Of a stretch of 64,000 nt of DNA, positions 1 through 10,508 are shown in pieces. The DNA lies in NCBI RefSeq assembly GCF_016808335.1, contig NC_053146.1:42094470-42158469 (forward strand). The letters run 5' to 3'. This DNA comes from Panicum virgatum (taxonomy: Eukaryota > Streptophyta > Magnoliopsida > Poales > Poaceae). A model generated the notes under the pieces. It worked only from the letters and a program-made list of their open reading frames with translations, was not told the origin of the DNA and searched no databases. Position numbers and translations under genes: made by a program. Position 1 is the stretch's first letter. Every line of letters begins with the position of its first letter.

Positions 1-55
1 TTGTCATTAATCACCAAAACTTACCATTAGCATCTATCGGCCTAGATGCGCTTCA
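1..55 (-). repeat. Start of Sirevirus 3' LTR (runs off window)
   Basis: On the minus strand the LTR would begin TGAAGCGCATC directly after the polypurine tract and continue past base 1. The text GGTGATTAATGACAA inside it is typical of Sirevirus LTR starts. The LTR end and any TSD lie outside the window. Confidence 0.5.
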
Positions 56-72
56 ATCTCCCCCTTTTTGGT
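56..72 (-). promoter_or_regulatory. Sirevirus polypurine tract
   Basis: The minus strand reads CCAAAAAGGGGGAGATT immediately before the inferred LTR start. It would prime plus-strand DNA synthesis. A related run (CCAAAGGGGGAGATAG) occurs at about 280-295, so the tract is duplicated as in many Sireviruses. Confidence 0.55.
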
Positions 73-317
73 GATTGATGACAACACAAAGTAGAGATAC
101 ACAAGATATGAAATTGAAAGCGAAAAACAAGCATGCATTACTCGAAATAAAACACATGTAGGGACATGTCAATACAGAGCATACACAATATCCAAATAAC
201 ATGTCCATACACAAAATCCATGAAGATCCAATCACGCCACAAACCACCAAGCTCCCCTATCTCTACTCCCCTATCTATCTCCCCCTTTGGCAACAAAGCA
301 CCAAAAAGGAAGGCGAT

Positions 318-838
318 CTAATCCTGAGCTAGAGAAGGTGGGGTCTTCAGGCTGGGTCTGGTGGAAAACTGAGCGGCGGAGTCGTCGGCGTCGTCGTTCG
401 TCCAGTCGTCGTCGACCGAAGAGGACTTCTGCTCGACCGGAGTCGTCGGAGCTGCAGAAGTAGCTGGAGTAGCGGTAGAAGCTGGCTCGGCGACGACTGT
501 GGAGTCCATCGGAGGAGCAGACGTGACGGGAGTCAGGTCTGGCTGAGTGGGGCGCACAACGGACGGACGGAGCACCTCAGCCTGTGAAGGTGACTCGAAC
601 GTGAGGGACTGAGCTGACGGGTGCTGGAGCTGGTGTAGAATCTGCTGCTGCCTAAGGAACTCTGCACGCTGCTCGGCAGTCCAAACACTAGGCTATGGGG
701 TAGGTGCCGGAGCAGAAGTGGAAGTAGCAGTAGGGCTGGCAAACAACCCGGTCGGAAGAAAAGGTGACATCGGGAAGGATGCCAGGGGTGTCTGCACGAA
801 ACCGCCAACAGGTGGAGAAGGAGCTGTGGGGTCGAACT
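318..838 (-). pseudogene. Sirevirus post-pol Pro/Ser/Thr-rich ORF remnant
   Basis: One minus-strand frame from about 838 to 318 reads as a low-complexity protein, interrupted by one internal stop near 693. It has a Pro/Ala/Ser-rich first half, a short charged stretch (TAEQRAEFLRQQQ), a Thr/Pro-rich segment, and an acidic end (DDDWTNDDADD) before a TAG stop at 318. Its position between pol and the 3' LTR is where Sireviruses may carry extra or env-like sequence. I do not recognise a domain and see no membrane segment. It could also be the C-terminal tail of a degenerate polyprotein. Confidence 0.35.
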
Positions 839-1582
839 GGATTGTTCACCCATAAAACCACAGCCGAAGGAGAAGCTCTCCTGGATCGTATCCTAGAGAA
901 CACATCCTTCACAAAAACCCTTCCGGCAGCAGAATCCTCAAGCCATGTGGAAGTTCTGATGGTTGATTCCACAAATCCACCACCAAATCCCATAGAACCA
1001 ACCACCGAAATTTCCCCCGAACTAGAAACAATGGAGGAAGAAGAAATTCAACCTCCAGAGTTTCCCTTCAACATCGAGGAAGACGTTTTCCAAAACTTTG
1101 GAAACACCTCGATATATCCATGTGAAAAGAGACCTCCAGTTCCCAGGGACCCAGTAACCCCTCCAGACAAAGCTTCCTTACAAGAAGCCGTTAAGGGGGT
1201 GACAGCTATCATGAACAATGAATGGGTACACGAAGGGGAGATGTCACTCGAAGCAATTCGATTACAAACCCCCTTATATACCCTTCCTTGTTTCATCCAA
1301 GGAACTGCTGTCTCAGCTCACTACAGCCCCATGGTCGGAGCAAACATCATGTTTGCATCCTTTGCGCTTAGCCACCTAAGCGACAACCCATTGCACCCGA
1401 CCTCAAGATCCCTCTGGAGTGGACCTCGCTCCACCATGGAAGGGGTCGGAATCTTGCATGACATACCTGTTTGGTATGATAAAACTGAGCTTGCTCTAGA
1501 CTTTCATATTTTCGAAGTCCAAGACTTCGAAATTCTGATTGGGCATCCCGTCGAGAAGATGTTCCAAAACATTCCACTTTAG
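838..1582 (+). pseudogene. Athila gag C-terminus and protease-like region
   Basis: The open frame on this strand formally starts at 764, but the first ~25 codons are read through opposite-strand Sirevirus sequence. Athila similarity begins near codon TTHKTTAEGE at about 845. An acidic linker follows (residues ~60-110), then a segment matching the retropepsin-like region of cereal Athila proteins. The usual D-S/T-G triad is not visible: the equivalent place reads PMVGANIM. A flap-like ILIGHPVEKM lies near the end. The frame stops at 1580 and the protein continues in another frame, so a frameshift has occurred. It would have processed the Gag-Pol polyprotein. Confidence 0.65.
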
Positions 1583-2191
1583 GATCACTCGATGTAACTC
1601 TTGGGGGTAAGGACATTAGCTTGCGAATCCTCTGGGCAAAGGATTCCTTGACCGAACCTACACCCCAAGAGGAAATAGTTGATGAGGTTGAAGCCATCCT
1701 TCCCATAGAAACTCCTGAATCTTCCTTAGAAAACGATGCCGAACTCTTTACTGAAGAAGAGGACGATCGGGATGAAACAATTGAGTTACCTACTGATGAA
1801 CAACCTCCTCGTCAACCCATAGAATTGAAACCTCTTCCCTCTGGACTCCGCTACGCTTTTCTAAATGATAACACTGAAACCCCCCGTCATCATTAGCGAC
1901 AAGCTATCTGACGAGGAAACAGCAACATTAATTGCTGTTCTGGAAAAGCATATGGCCGTGTTCGGCTACTCACTCCAAGACCTTAAGGGAATCAGCGCTA
2001 CCCTTTGCATGCATCGTATTCCGATAGATCCTACAAAAACACCTTCCAGAGAGCCTTAGCGTAGGCTCAACCATACGATGCGAGAGGTTGTCAAGAAAGA
2101 GGTCCTGAAACTCCTTCATGACGGGATAATCTATCCCGTGCCACATAGCGAGTGGGTTAGTCCAGTCCAGGTAGTGCCGAAGAAGGGAGGT
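1583..2191 (+). pseudogene. Athila pol N-terminal part, before insertion
   Basis: This is the PR-RT linker and first RT residues. Residues 1621-1876 read in one frame (acidic, EEEDDRDE). From about 1877 the coding continues in the next frame: KLSDEETATL, then the RT entry block with RIPIDP. An in-frame TAG sits near 2057, after which the RT N-terminal conserved segment continues (EWVSPVQVVPKKGG) and ends exactly at the GAGGT target site. The continuation is found at 11979. Lesions here: one frameshift and one stop, besides the insertion. Confidence 0.75.
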
Positions 2192-3656
2192 TGTTGGCGC
2201 TCCTTAAGTATCCGTTTTATCCCTTGTTTATCCTTGATAATGGCATGAATTCAATATCAAAATCACTAACCGTCCTAACCCCGGCCTAATTATTGGTCAT
2301 TTTCACATATGCACATATATTTTGGAGGAACTTCATTTTTGCAGGTTTTTGGCCTATTTTGGAGCATGAAATGACGAGGCCCGTGATCGAGCGCTAACAC
2401 GGAGAAAGACGAAGGCCGAAGCCCAAAGGAAGGACCAAAGCCCATGTTGATTCGAAGCACATTCATGCACATCTATCCTCCAAGAGAGCCCAAAGGACCA
2501 AGCCCACGAAGATGAGATCAAGATACTTCGGGATTAAGCAAAGCAAATGAAGATTTAAGGAAGGATTCCCTATCCTATCCTTTCCTCGAAGATATCTCCA
2601 AGATAACGATGTCCAAAGGGGTGCAATTGTGAAGGACAGAAACTCTAGAAGATGCGAGGAGTCTACACGTGAAAAATGAGACCGAGGCGAGCCCGAAAAG
2701 GGGTAGGCCGGCCGGCCTAGGCCTATGGGGCCGGCCGGCCCAGCCCGTTTTCGAGTCGGTTTGCCTTCCCCTTCGACCGGTGGCTTCCTGGGCTTATAAA
2801 TAGCTCCCACCTTACTCAACTCGGGGCATCCATCCAACCAGAACTCGACGAAAACCTAGGGCCAAGACCGGAGGGAGACGACGGCCGCCGCAAGTCTTCG
2901 AAGTTGTCTAGGAGATGGCTTAGGCCATCCCTAGCCGCCATGGCCTCCCTACGTGGTTGTGTCATGGTGGAGTTCATGAGCTAGTTGGAGTCATCAATGG
3001 TGTATACGCGGTGGTGGCGATCCAAACGAATCTATTATGTGAGTAATGTCTTCATGTCATCTGATCTATTTAGCGATCATGTCTCTCCTCTTTCGATTTT
3101 GTTCTTGCTTTGGGTGCGCTTATTCCTAGATCTATTCTCGAGATAGATTGCATGGGGTGTTCTTGTAGCTATGGTGGCTAGGAGTTCATACCGGATCTAC
3201 CCAAAGGGGGTTCGACTTGCTTCAGGGTATCCCGTTGAAAAGGGGGGCGTCGTGACAGGCCGTCTCCACAGAGTAGGTTGGGTATCGAGGGATCGGATTG
3301 GAGGTTTTGATTTAAAGAGGCTTTGGATGAGATGCATGTTGAGCTTACTCGTTTAGCTAGAACTACAACTAGAATGCGTGTGATAGGTTTAGTCATGCCT
3401 TCGGTCATGCTTTATCCTTACCGATGTTCATGGATGAGATCAACCTTCGTACATCACTCATATTTATCAAAGGTTCAGCTTTTATATGCAATTAATGCTT
3501 CATGTTAGGATAGATCCATTAGATTAGATGGAAAACCCTAGTAAGTTCATTGTCGATCCACGGATTGATAAACCTTGGGGGAATACTCTAAGGGAAAAGC
3601 TACCACGAACCGTGCGCTTGCGGTATACAAATCGGGGGCGTTAGTGAACGTCAACA
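2192..3656 (+). repeat. 5' LTR of the non-autonomous element
   Basis: 1465 bp, TG...CA ends. A TATA box (TATAAATA) is at 2795-2802, with a GC-rich stretch containing GGCCGGCCGGCC just upstream. The last bases, with GTGCGCTTGCGG, resemble the end of the Athila 3' LTR at 18421-18432. Short ORFs inside are repeated in the other copy and are not genes. Confidence 0.95.
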
Positions 3657-3664
3657 AGCTTTTC

Positions 3665-3682
3665 TAGCGCCGTTGCCGGGAA
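3665..3682 (+). promoter_or_regulatory. Primer binding site, tRNA-Asp type
   Basis: TAGCGCCGTTGCCGGGAA lies 8 bases after the 5' LTR. It matches the complement of the plant tRNA-Asp 3' end except at the second and next-to-last bases. Athila elements commonly use tRNA-Asp. Confidence 0.75.
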
Positions 3683-4239
3683 TCAGCAACTCGAACCCTA
3701 GGGCGATCTATCTAATTTTTTTGGGCTAACCCTAAATTTTATTATTGCATATACCCTTGTTTTCTTGTTCGTGTCCTTGAAAGCAGGTGGAAAAAGCTAG
3801 ACACCAAACTTGGGCTTCGAGAAGTCCACAACCCGCTCCAACAAACTTCGACAATCGACGACAAGACGATCGAGGAGTTCTCGACATCAACATCGAAAAC
3901 CCTAGATCCACTTCGACAAGATGTGAAAAACATCAAGTTTCGCTCTTTAGTGGTAGGTGCTAACTTTTGTTAGTGGCCCAGCATCCGCTATTGAGTCCCC
4001 ACTCCCTAAAGCAAAAGATGATAAATAAGGTACGCCGCCATGTCAATTGATTTTAAAGACTAATGTTTTTGGGAAGATTTGTTTGCTCAAGCAATATGTA
4101 TGAAGCATGTCCGAAAAGAAAATCGTGCGATTGGATCATCATCATCTATGAAGTGTCGCTGTTGTGATGAGTTTTTCGTCCAAGATCAGATATGTGCCAT
4201 GAGGAAATAATAGATTATTATGAAGTTCCGTCAAGTCTT

Positions 4240-4490
4240 CTTTCCAACGCATCAAAAATCATTAATTTGGAGATCGGTGTGAAGAGTTATGGAAAGATCT
4301 TTCAACGCTGCGCGTTCTGAAATCTCTCGGGACGAAGCGTAGCACCGGAGTAAAACAAGCATAACTTTTCCATCCGAGGTCCAATTTGGGTAAATGACCA
4401 CTTGTTGGAAACATGATTTGATACACCTCACAATGAGCTTGGAGTTTGGTACATGTTCTGCACTGAACAAAGGAGCAATTCAACGAAGAA
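4240..4490 (+). repeat. Internal module A of the non-autonomous element
   Basis: First of four diverged copies of a ~260-bp block. Shared landmarks in order: a CCAACGCATC-like start, GCGCGTTCTGAAAT, CGGGACGAAGC, a CATAACTTTT run, GGGTAAATGACCACTTGTTGGAAA, and GTACATGTTCTG. It is followed by a GATGACGATG tract ending in an acidic DDW-like codon run. No open frame spans it. Confidence 0.65.
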
Positions 4491-4949
4491 AGGTGCAGCA
4501 GCAAACAACGGAGAAAGTGATGACGATGTCAAAGGATGATTGGAAGGCCGAGTGCACAAAAGATGTTGATTTGAAGTTGACCAAAGCTGGAGGCAACAAG
4601 ATTAGAAGAATCATGACACCACCTATCTTCTCCAGTGGGATGCTCGATATACTTCTAGTCGAGTGATGCTATCAAGGAAGAAAACCGGTCAGATCATCAA
4701 CACAAAGCACGGGAGCCTCCACTAATCCCGATACCTTGGGTAAAGCAAGAATCATGGAGAAGACACATCATTGAAGCCATGCTATGTGCTGGTAAATCAA
4801 TGGTGATGACCTTGAAGCCAAGGACGCACGACAAGACGCTCCAAAGACCACATGATTGAGATCATTGACATCTTCGGATGAATTCACAAGAAGATACTAT
4901 TCTCATCAATATTCTGCTCGACCTCAGAAGAAAATTGCAGTATGTTTTT

Positions 4950-5215
4950 GGATATTCAAAAGCTCCACGAAGTTCCGATTCCAACGAATCAAGAATGAAG
5001 TCAATCGAAGTTTCCCACAAGAAGTTATGACCAAAACATCAAAAGTCGTGCACTCTGAAATTTTCTAGACAGCACGCAGCGCTAAAGTAAAACGGTCATA
5101 ACTCTCTCGTTTGGACTACGTTTAAAGCGAGTGACCACTCGTTGGAAAGGTAATTTCATAAAAATTTCAATAGATCTATATTTTGGTATATGTTCTGTTG
5201 ATTGTACAGGAGAGA
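4950..5215 (+). repeat. Internal module B
   Basis: Second copy of the block: TTCCAACGAATCAAGAATGA, CACTCTGAAATTTTC, CATAACTCTCTCGTTTGG, GAGTGACCACTCGTTGGAAA and GTATATGTTCTG appear in the same order and spacing as in module A. A GATGACGATGACAAC tract follows. Confidence 0.6.
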
Positions 5216-6079
5216 TTCTATGAAGAAGAGGCAGGAGCAACGCGAAGAGAACAAGATAGAAAAGATGACGATGACAACAATGAAGAGGAGCTTGGGCGAT
5301 GTTTTCATCAAGCGTACATGATAAAATTCATAGGCTTGGAGCAGAGGAAGAACCCCAATGACATTGGCAAATGAAGGCACAAGCGGTCGACCTTAGACAA
5401 ATGAAGATGTTGCAAACAAACCACGACGGATTACAAGAGCGCAACATTCAACACATGGAGACGTGAGAAGCAAATCACGACGGACCACGAAGAGTGCATC
5501 AAGATGACATCTCGCACAAAGCACCACAACTCCAATGAGTATGAAAAAGCTCTGAGGCTAAGGTATACAGTGAATTCTCAAGCTTCTATTGGTTTTGTTG
5601 ATAATCTTTAAAAATCTCATGCTCGAACCGATAGTCGGAATGAAAGTTTAAATTCTATGCCTTGTTCTTTTCATGATGATAGGCTAGAGTTTCTTGAGAA
5701 GGTTGATTTCATGCTTAAAGAACCTTTTCCTAATAATGAGCTCCGCACTATGCAAGAAACACATGCTGCATTTAATTACACCATGTCTTGTTGATGAAAA
5801 TTAATTGAGGATGTGATTATGTTGCATATGTTTACAAATAATTGCAAATCTCGATCTTGCTTTGCGCTTGGTCAAGCTCATGACCATAAAAGAGCACATG
5901 TCGGGAGAAGCCCCGAATTTCACTAACCATGCAGGACAAGAAACTCAAATGATGAGGAGGGAAACTGTGCCCAAAATTTTGAACACCATCATCAACATCT
6001 TCAAGTTTCAAGAACGGAGGTCGCTAAGCCTAATCAATTTTGTGCACAAGTCCAGAGATTTGCAATGCAAGAAAGTTGA
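5216..6079 (+). other. Inter-module spacer with coding-like relic
   Basis: Mostly A-rich sequence with acidic/Lys-rich short frames. Around 5660-5795 one plus frame reads like protein (FHDDRLEFLEKVDFMLKEPF, then PNNELRTMQETHAAFNY), without stops for ~45 codons. I cannot assign it. It may be a decayed piece of the ancestral gag or simply chance. Confidence 0.3.
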
Positions 6080-6340
6080 ATATTCAGGATCTCCATCAAG
6101 TCCTCGGTTCAACGCATCCATGATCGATACAATCGAAAACCCACGGGAGGAGCTATGTCTCAAACATCGGAGATGCGCGTGCTGAAATCAGCACGAGGCA
6201 GATTGCAGTAATCGGGGAAAAAGGGGCATAACTCCCTCAATTGGAATGCGTTTTGGGTAAATGAAGACTTGTTGGAAATAAGATTTCGTGCACCTTGCAT
6301 TGGATCAGTTGGTTGGTGCAACTCCCAATCTGGACAGAGA
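6080..6340 (+). repeat. Internal module C
   Basis: Third copy: GATCTCCATCAAGTC, TTCAACGCATCCATGATC, GATGCGCGTGCTGAAATC, GGCATAACTCCCTCAATTGG and GGGTAAATGAAGACTTGTTG occur in the module order. A tract reading GGTGACGATGATGTGAGAG follows at 6391, again acidic and ending in DDW codons. Confidence 0.6.
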
Positions 6341-8094
6341 GGAAAATTCATGAAAAGAAAGGTAGCGACGAAGGACAACAAAGAAGGAGGTGACGATGAT
6401 GTGAGAGATGATTGGGCAAGTTTTCCATTAAGCGTGATTGATTATGTCCAACATGGGAAGTGGAATAAGAGCTGCATGGAACACCTTCACCTCTTGCATG
6501 AAGGACCATGGCTTCGCATCAATGAGAAGGTATGTAAGAAAGTCGAGCTCTATGACTCTAAATGAAGCGCTTTGCGGGAGGCAACCCGATCTTTTATTTT
6601 ATATATATTAATATGACCGTCTACATTGCACTCTTTAATTGGAATATCAAGTAACATTGTACCATTGCTCTAACAAAAACCACAACTTCATGTTGTTCAT
6701 TCTAAATGTTATTGAGGGAGCACTTTGTTATTTGCTCTTGGGAAACTTGTAGACCTTTTTGTGTGCCTATTAGTGTTTAGAGTCTTTTTATTTGTGTCTT
6801 TTTAGAGAGATTTATGAAGCATTGCACCACCCTTTGATTCTAAACTTGTGGCTAGTTAACTTAGGCTAACTTTTTGTTTTGTTTTAGACCACCTCATCAT
6901 GTCATATCATTTTGTTCACCCACCCCGTGTTGCATTGCATACCATGTTGTTCGTCTCACCCTTGCATTGCATTGCATGTTGCATTTAAAAAAAACTTTTC
7001 TAAAAACATTGACTAGCCTCGCTTTTGAGATCCTAAAACCCTTAGGAAAACCACTCATAGAGCAATCCTAAAACCATAGGGTATGTTTTTCATTCAAAAA
7101 AAAGGCTAACTTTTGTTTCTCTCTAGTTTTTTTTTGAAACCACCTTAGATAGAATTTCTATACCCAACACTCTCTCTCTTCAAAAAAATTTTTTAAGCTA
7201 AAAATATAGGAAACCCATAAACCTACTTCTAAAACCTTGTTAGCTCGGTTGCTTGACCCTTTTTCGATGAATAACCTTTTCATTGACAAAAGCCTCACTT
7301 CTTATGAAGTGTCGCGAAGGCTTTTTGTCACTCTTAGCAATTGTTTTTGAATAAGCTAGTTGCGGAACAACATCGAAAGATCCTTTCAATCTTGCTAACA
7401 CTTGTTTTTGCTAACTCTGCATTTGCACTTTGCATCCATTCCATTGTTCGTGCCCTCATTTTGCTAGCTTGGTCTCAATCTTATTGATGTATGCTTTCCT
7501 ATCCATGTAATGCTTATCATGATAGCATTTTCCTTTTTGCAATTTTGTGTAAACATGGTGTTTAGACATGATTGAAGACCATCATCATTTAGTTACCAAG
7601 CTATGATATTGCATTTGGTTGGTTTATAAACTTTGCAATGCGCTTTATTTTTTCTTGTGCTATGAAGGCCTACTGATCTTGGGATAGACATGGTGTTTTG
7701 ACCTTGGTTAAATAAGTCTTTGTGGCTATGGAGAAGTTCGGCAATCTAGTTGTAAACATGGTGTTTAGAACTAGGTGTAAACATTGTCTTTGTTTATATA
7801 CCTTCCTCTCATTTGCATTTACACTAGCACACACGTACACTCACTAGTTTCGCTAAGCTAACTTTGCCACAAATTGAGATCTTAGGAATGGTAGGTTTGT
7901 TGGCATTTATTTCTACTCCCAACCGTCACCCCAGGGGTAGTGTGTGTTTAAAATGTTTTGCAGGCATGAAGAAGCGCTCCCATGAGTTCAAGACCAAAAG
8001 AATTTCAATCAAGATCGTCAACATCGTCGAAACCCGAGAAGGACGCAGCTGTTTTCACCAATTTGAGAACATGTTCAGAGCTGTACAAGAAGCA
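6341..8094 (+). other. Non-coding internal region
   Basis: After the acidic tract a GCGCTTTGCGGGAGGCAACC motif at about 6570-6590 recalls a segment common in plant Athila non-coding regions (remembered). The next 1.5 kb is T-rich with no frame of interest. It includes CATTGCATT-type short repeats near 6930-6980 and A/T homopolymers. Confidence 0.4.
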
Positions 8095-8360
8095 AAAAGT
8101 TGATATTCAGAAGCTCCATCAAATTTTCATTCCAACGCATTCAAGATCAATGAATTTGAAGACCCGTACAAGGAGATATGGCAAGAACATTGGACGTTGC
8201 GCGTTCTGAAATTCGTCGGGATAAATTGCAGCGCTTGGATAAAATGAACATAACTCTCTTGTTCGGAATCAATTTTGGGCGAATAAGGACTCGTTGGAAA
8301 GAAAAATCCGTGCACTTCGCAATGGAGCAATGTTTTAGTACAGGTTCTGTTCTGGAAATT
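8095..8360 (+). repeat. Internal module D
   Basis: Fourth copy: GATATTCAGAAGCTCCATCA, CATTCCAACGCATTCAAG, TTGCGCGTTCTGAAATTCG, CATAACTCTCTTGTTCGG, GGACTCGTTGGAAAGAAAAA and CAGGTTCTGTTCTGG. GGTGGCGACGACGATGTGAA follows at 8412. With A-C it forms a spaced four-copy series. Confidence 0.65.
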
Positions 8361-10473
8361 GAAAGAAAAATTCGTGAAGATGCGGCAGCAATGAGACAAC
8401 AAGGAATTGAAGGTGGCGACGACGATGTGAAGCAATGATTGGGACCATGACTTAGTACAAGAAGAAGTTGAAGGAAATTGAGGAAACAAAGGTGAAGACA
8501 CATTGAAGATGATATTCATACACATGAGGGAAGGACTTCAAGAATTTCAAGATGGTCCATCTTCTCCTTCCACGCCTAGCATCATGCTAAGCATGGGGGA
8601 GGATTTCGTGGATAAGGAAGAAAGATCTCATGGAGTAAGATAATCACGGTTGCCACAAGATGCTTATGATTCTTCTTCCATGCTTAGCACAATGCTTAAG
8701 TATGGGGGAGGCCGCGCTACACTTCATTACGAGCATCGAGAAGGACGGTAATTCTTCCTCAACTTTTTTTTTCTAAATGCTTGTACATATATGCCTTCAA
8801 CCATAGATGCAACCTTTGTATATATCTCTCAACCTATGACATGGCTTCTAGGAGGACAACCTAGTTTTGTTTTTGTTTTCAATAAGTGTAGGATCACCAT
8901 CACTTTGAGCTCACCACATTGATACATTTTGGCAATGCCTTATGCTTATGGAAAAATGATGAAAGTTGCTTCTTTGTTTTACCTACGCTATGTTGTATAT
9001 GACTTGACCATTTGCTCTCAATTAAATGGAATTAAAATGATTAAATACCGGCTCTTTTATTTGTGGAGGTTAAATGACTAAACTCTAAACCCACATATTC
9101 TATGTTGCTCTTTGATTTAAGTCTACCGATGACCTTACACCTTGTGATTGTTTAATTTGAAAACTTAATTCCTATGCTATATCTACATTCGTGAATCTCT
9201 TGCAAAGTTCTACCTACCAAAGCCTATACATACACATTCTTTCATGATGAAACCTTTAGATTGCAAACTTATATTTTGATGAGTTGGATTAAGATTGATT
9301 TCTTTGGTATGAGACTAAGAAGCTGGTCATTCCGTTCTTTTTGTGTAACCTTCTTTTTGCTAGCCTATCTATCCATGCATTGTGAGTTTCCACTTCGGGA
9401 ATTTTGCAAACCTCGCTGGATATCCACCCTAAACCAAAAATATCTTTTTGTGATTACCTCCTTGACCACAACCCAATTTGAGTATGGATTATCATTTCGA
9501 CGGAATCAAAAGAATCAAGGGCACTATATAAAGAAAAGTTTTGGGAGACAAGGCTCTTCGGAGATTCAAGAGGTTCTATGAAGAAGAAGGTGAATTTGAG
9601 ATACTTACCCTAGCTAGTTGGTTCTCCCACTATTCATACTCGAGGACGAGCATTCGTTCAAGCATGGGGGGATGGTTGGGTAAGTATTCTATGCTATCAA
9701 AAGTTCTAAGGAGCAGAAAAATGGAAAAATGAAAAAAAAGGAGAAAAGAAAAGAAAAATGAAAGAAAAAAAGGGAAGAATAAAATGCTCCTTAGCTCTTT
9801 TTGGCTTCATTAATTTTCCAAGTTACTTTGAAGAATTATTCCATACTCAAATCTTCCAACCATGTGCAATCCGATAACGAGAACTTCATTTGTGTCTCGG
9901 GATCATCCATTTGCCACTTGCACATGTCCACCTATCTAAATGTTTTTTTTTCATCTTTCTTCCTCTCCAACATTACTTTCCAATGGCCTTTTTGACTAGT
10001 CTCGGTAATTCCATTAGATCTCTCTCTTAGTTTGATAATATTTCAAGTATAATGTTTTGCTAGGATTGTTTTTACCTACCAAGCTCCACATAAGCCTTCC
10101 ACTTTTACATATGAGTAGAATAGGTTGAAAACAATCTAATGTAGGCTTGAGCGACTTGATGAGATGAGTATTTCCATGATCTTTTGCAAGAGAACCTCAC
10201 TTATGTTTGATATGCATTCTTTTGAAAACTCTTAACGATGAAACAAGGTAAAGGTTTGAAGTTCGCTTAAGTTTGAGAGCATTGCATTTATTTATTATTG
10301 TGGCTTGTTCTTTAATTGCTAGTCTATCTTCCATAATGAAAAAGTAGCCGGTCACAACATGAACTTAAATGCTAAATACTTGAGAGAGCAATATGTCTTG
10401 TCATGTATGACTAAGTGCAGAGAGGACATTGAGGGGCAACGCTGATTTCTTTATAAGCAAAGCTCCTGGACTT
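8361..10473 (+). other. 3' non-coding region of the element, with decoy purine tracts
   Basis: No gene. Purine tracts of the form TAAGCATGGGGGAGG occur at about 8588-8602 and 8695-8711. A fuller copy of the polypurine neighbourhood occurs at 9638-9672, where ACTCGAGGACGAGCA is followed by AAGCATGGGGGGATGG. The text CTCCACATAAGCCTTCC near 10080 also has a counterpart in the Athila 3' region at about 16895, supporting common descent. Confidence 0.5.
9638..9672 (+). repeat. Duplicate of the polypurine-tract neighbourhood
   Basis: The 15-mer ACTCGAGGACGAGCA at 9638-9652 is identical to those at 10474-10488 and 17208-17222. As there, a short spacer and a G6 run follow, but no LTR begins here. It looks like a relic of an earlier 3' end or of a tandem duplication. 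Confidence 0.7.
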
Positions 10474-10508
10474 ACTCGAGGACGAGCAAGGTTTAAGCAT
10501 GGGGGGAA
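10474..10508 (+). promoter_or_regulatory. Polypurine tract and upstream conserved 15-mer
   Basis: ACTCGAGGACGAGCA (10474-10488), a short spacer, then GGGGGGAA directly abutting the 3' LTR at 10509. The tract would prime plus-strand synthesis. Confidence 0.8.

Larger units (their letters stand above)
1..838 (-). mobile_element. Ty1-copia Sirevirus, 3'-end fragment
   Basis: Read on the minus strand, this is the tail of a Sirevirus-type copia element: a proline/serine-rich reading frame, an AT-rich spacer with two purine runs of the form CCAAAGGGGGAGA and CCAAAAAGGGGGAGA, then the start of the 3' LTR at the window edge. Purine runs of that form before the 3' LTR are typical of Sireviruses (Opie/Ji type); this is family knowledge recalled, not searched. 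The right end is placed near 838, where the sequence switches to Athila gag on the opposite strand. No TSD is visible there, so the join is a truncation or rearrangement. Confidence 0.6.

Noticed and set aside
2463..3508. Several open frames of 60-124 codons that recur at 10780-11825
   Set aside because: They lie in both LTR copies at the same offset and encode nothing recognisable; they reflect LTR duplication, not genes.
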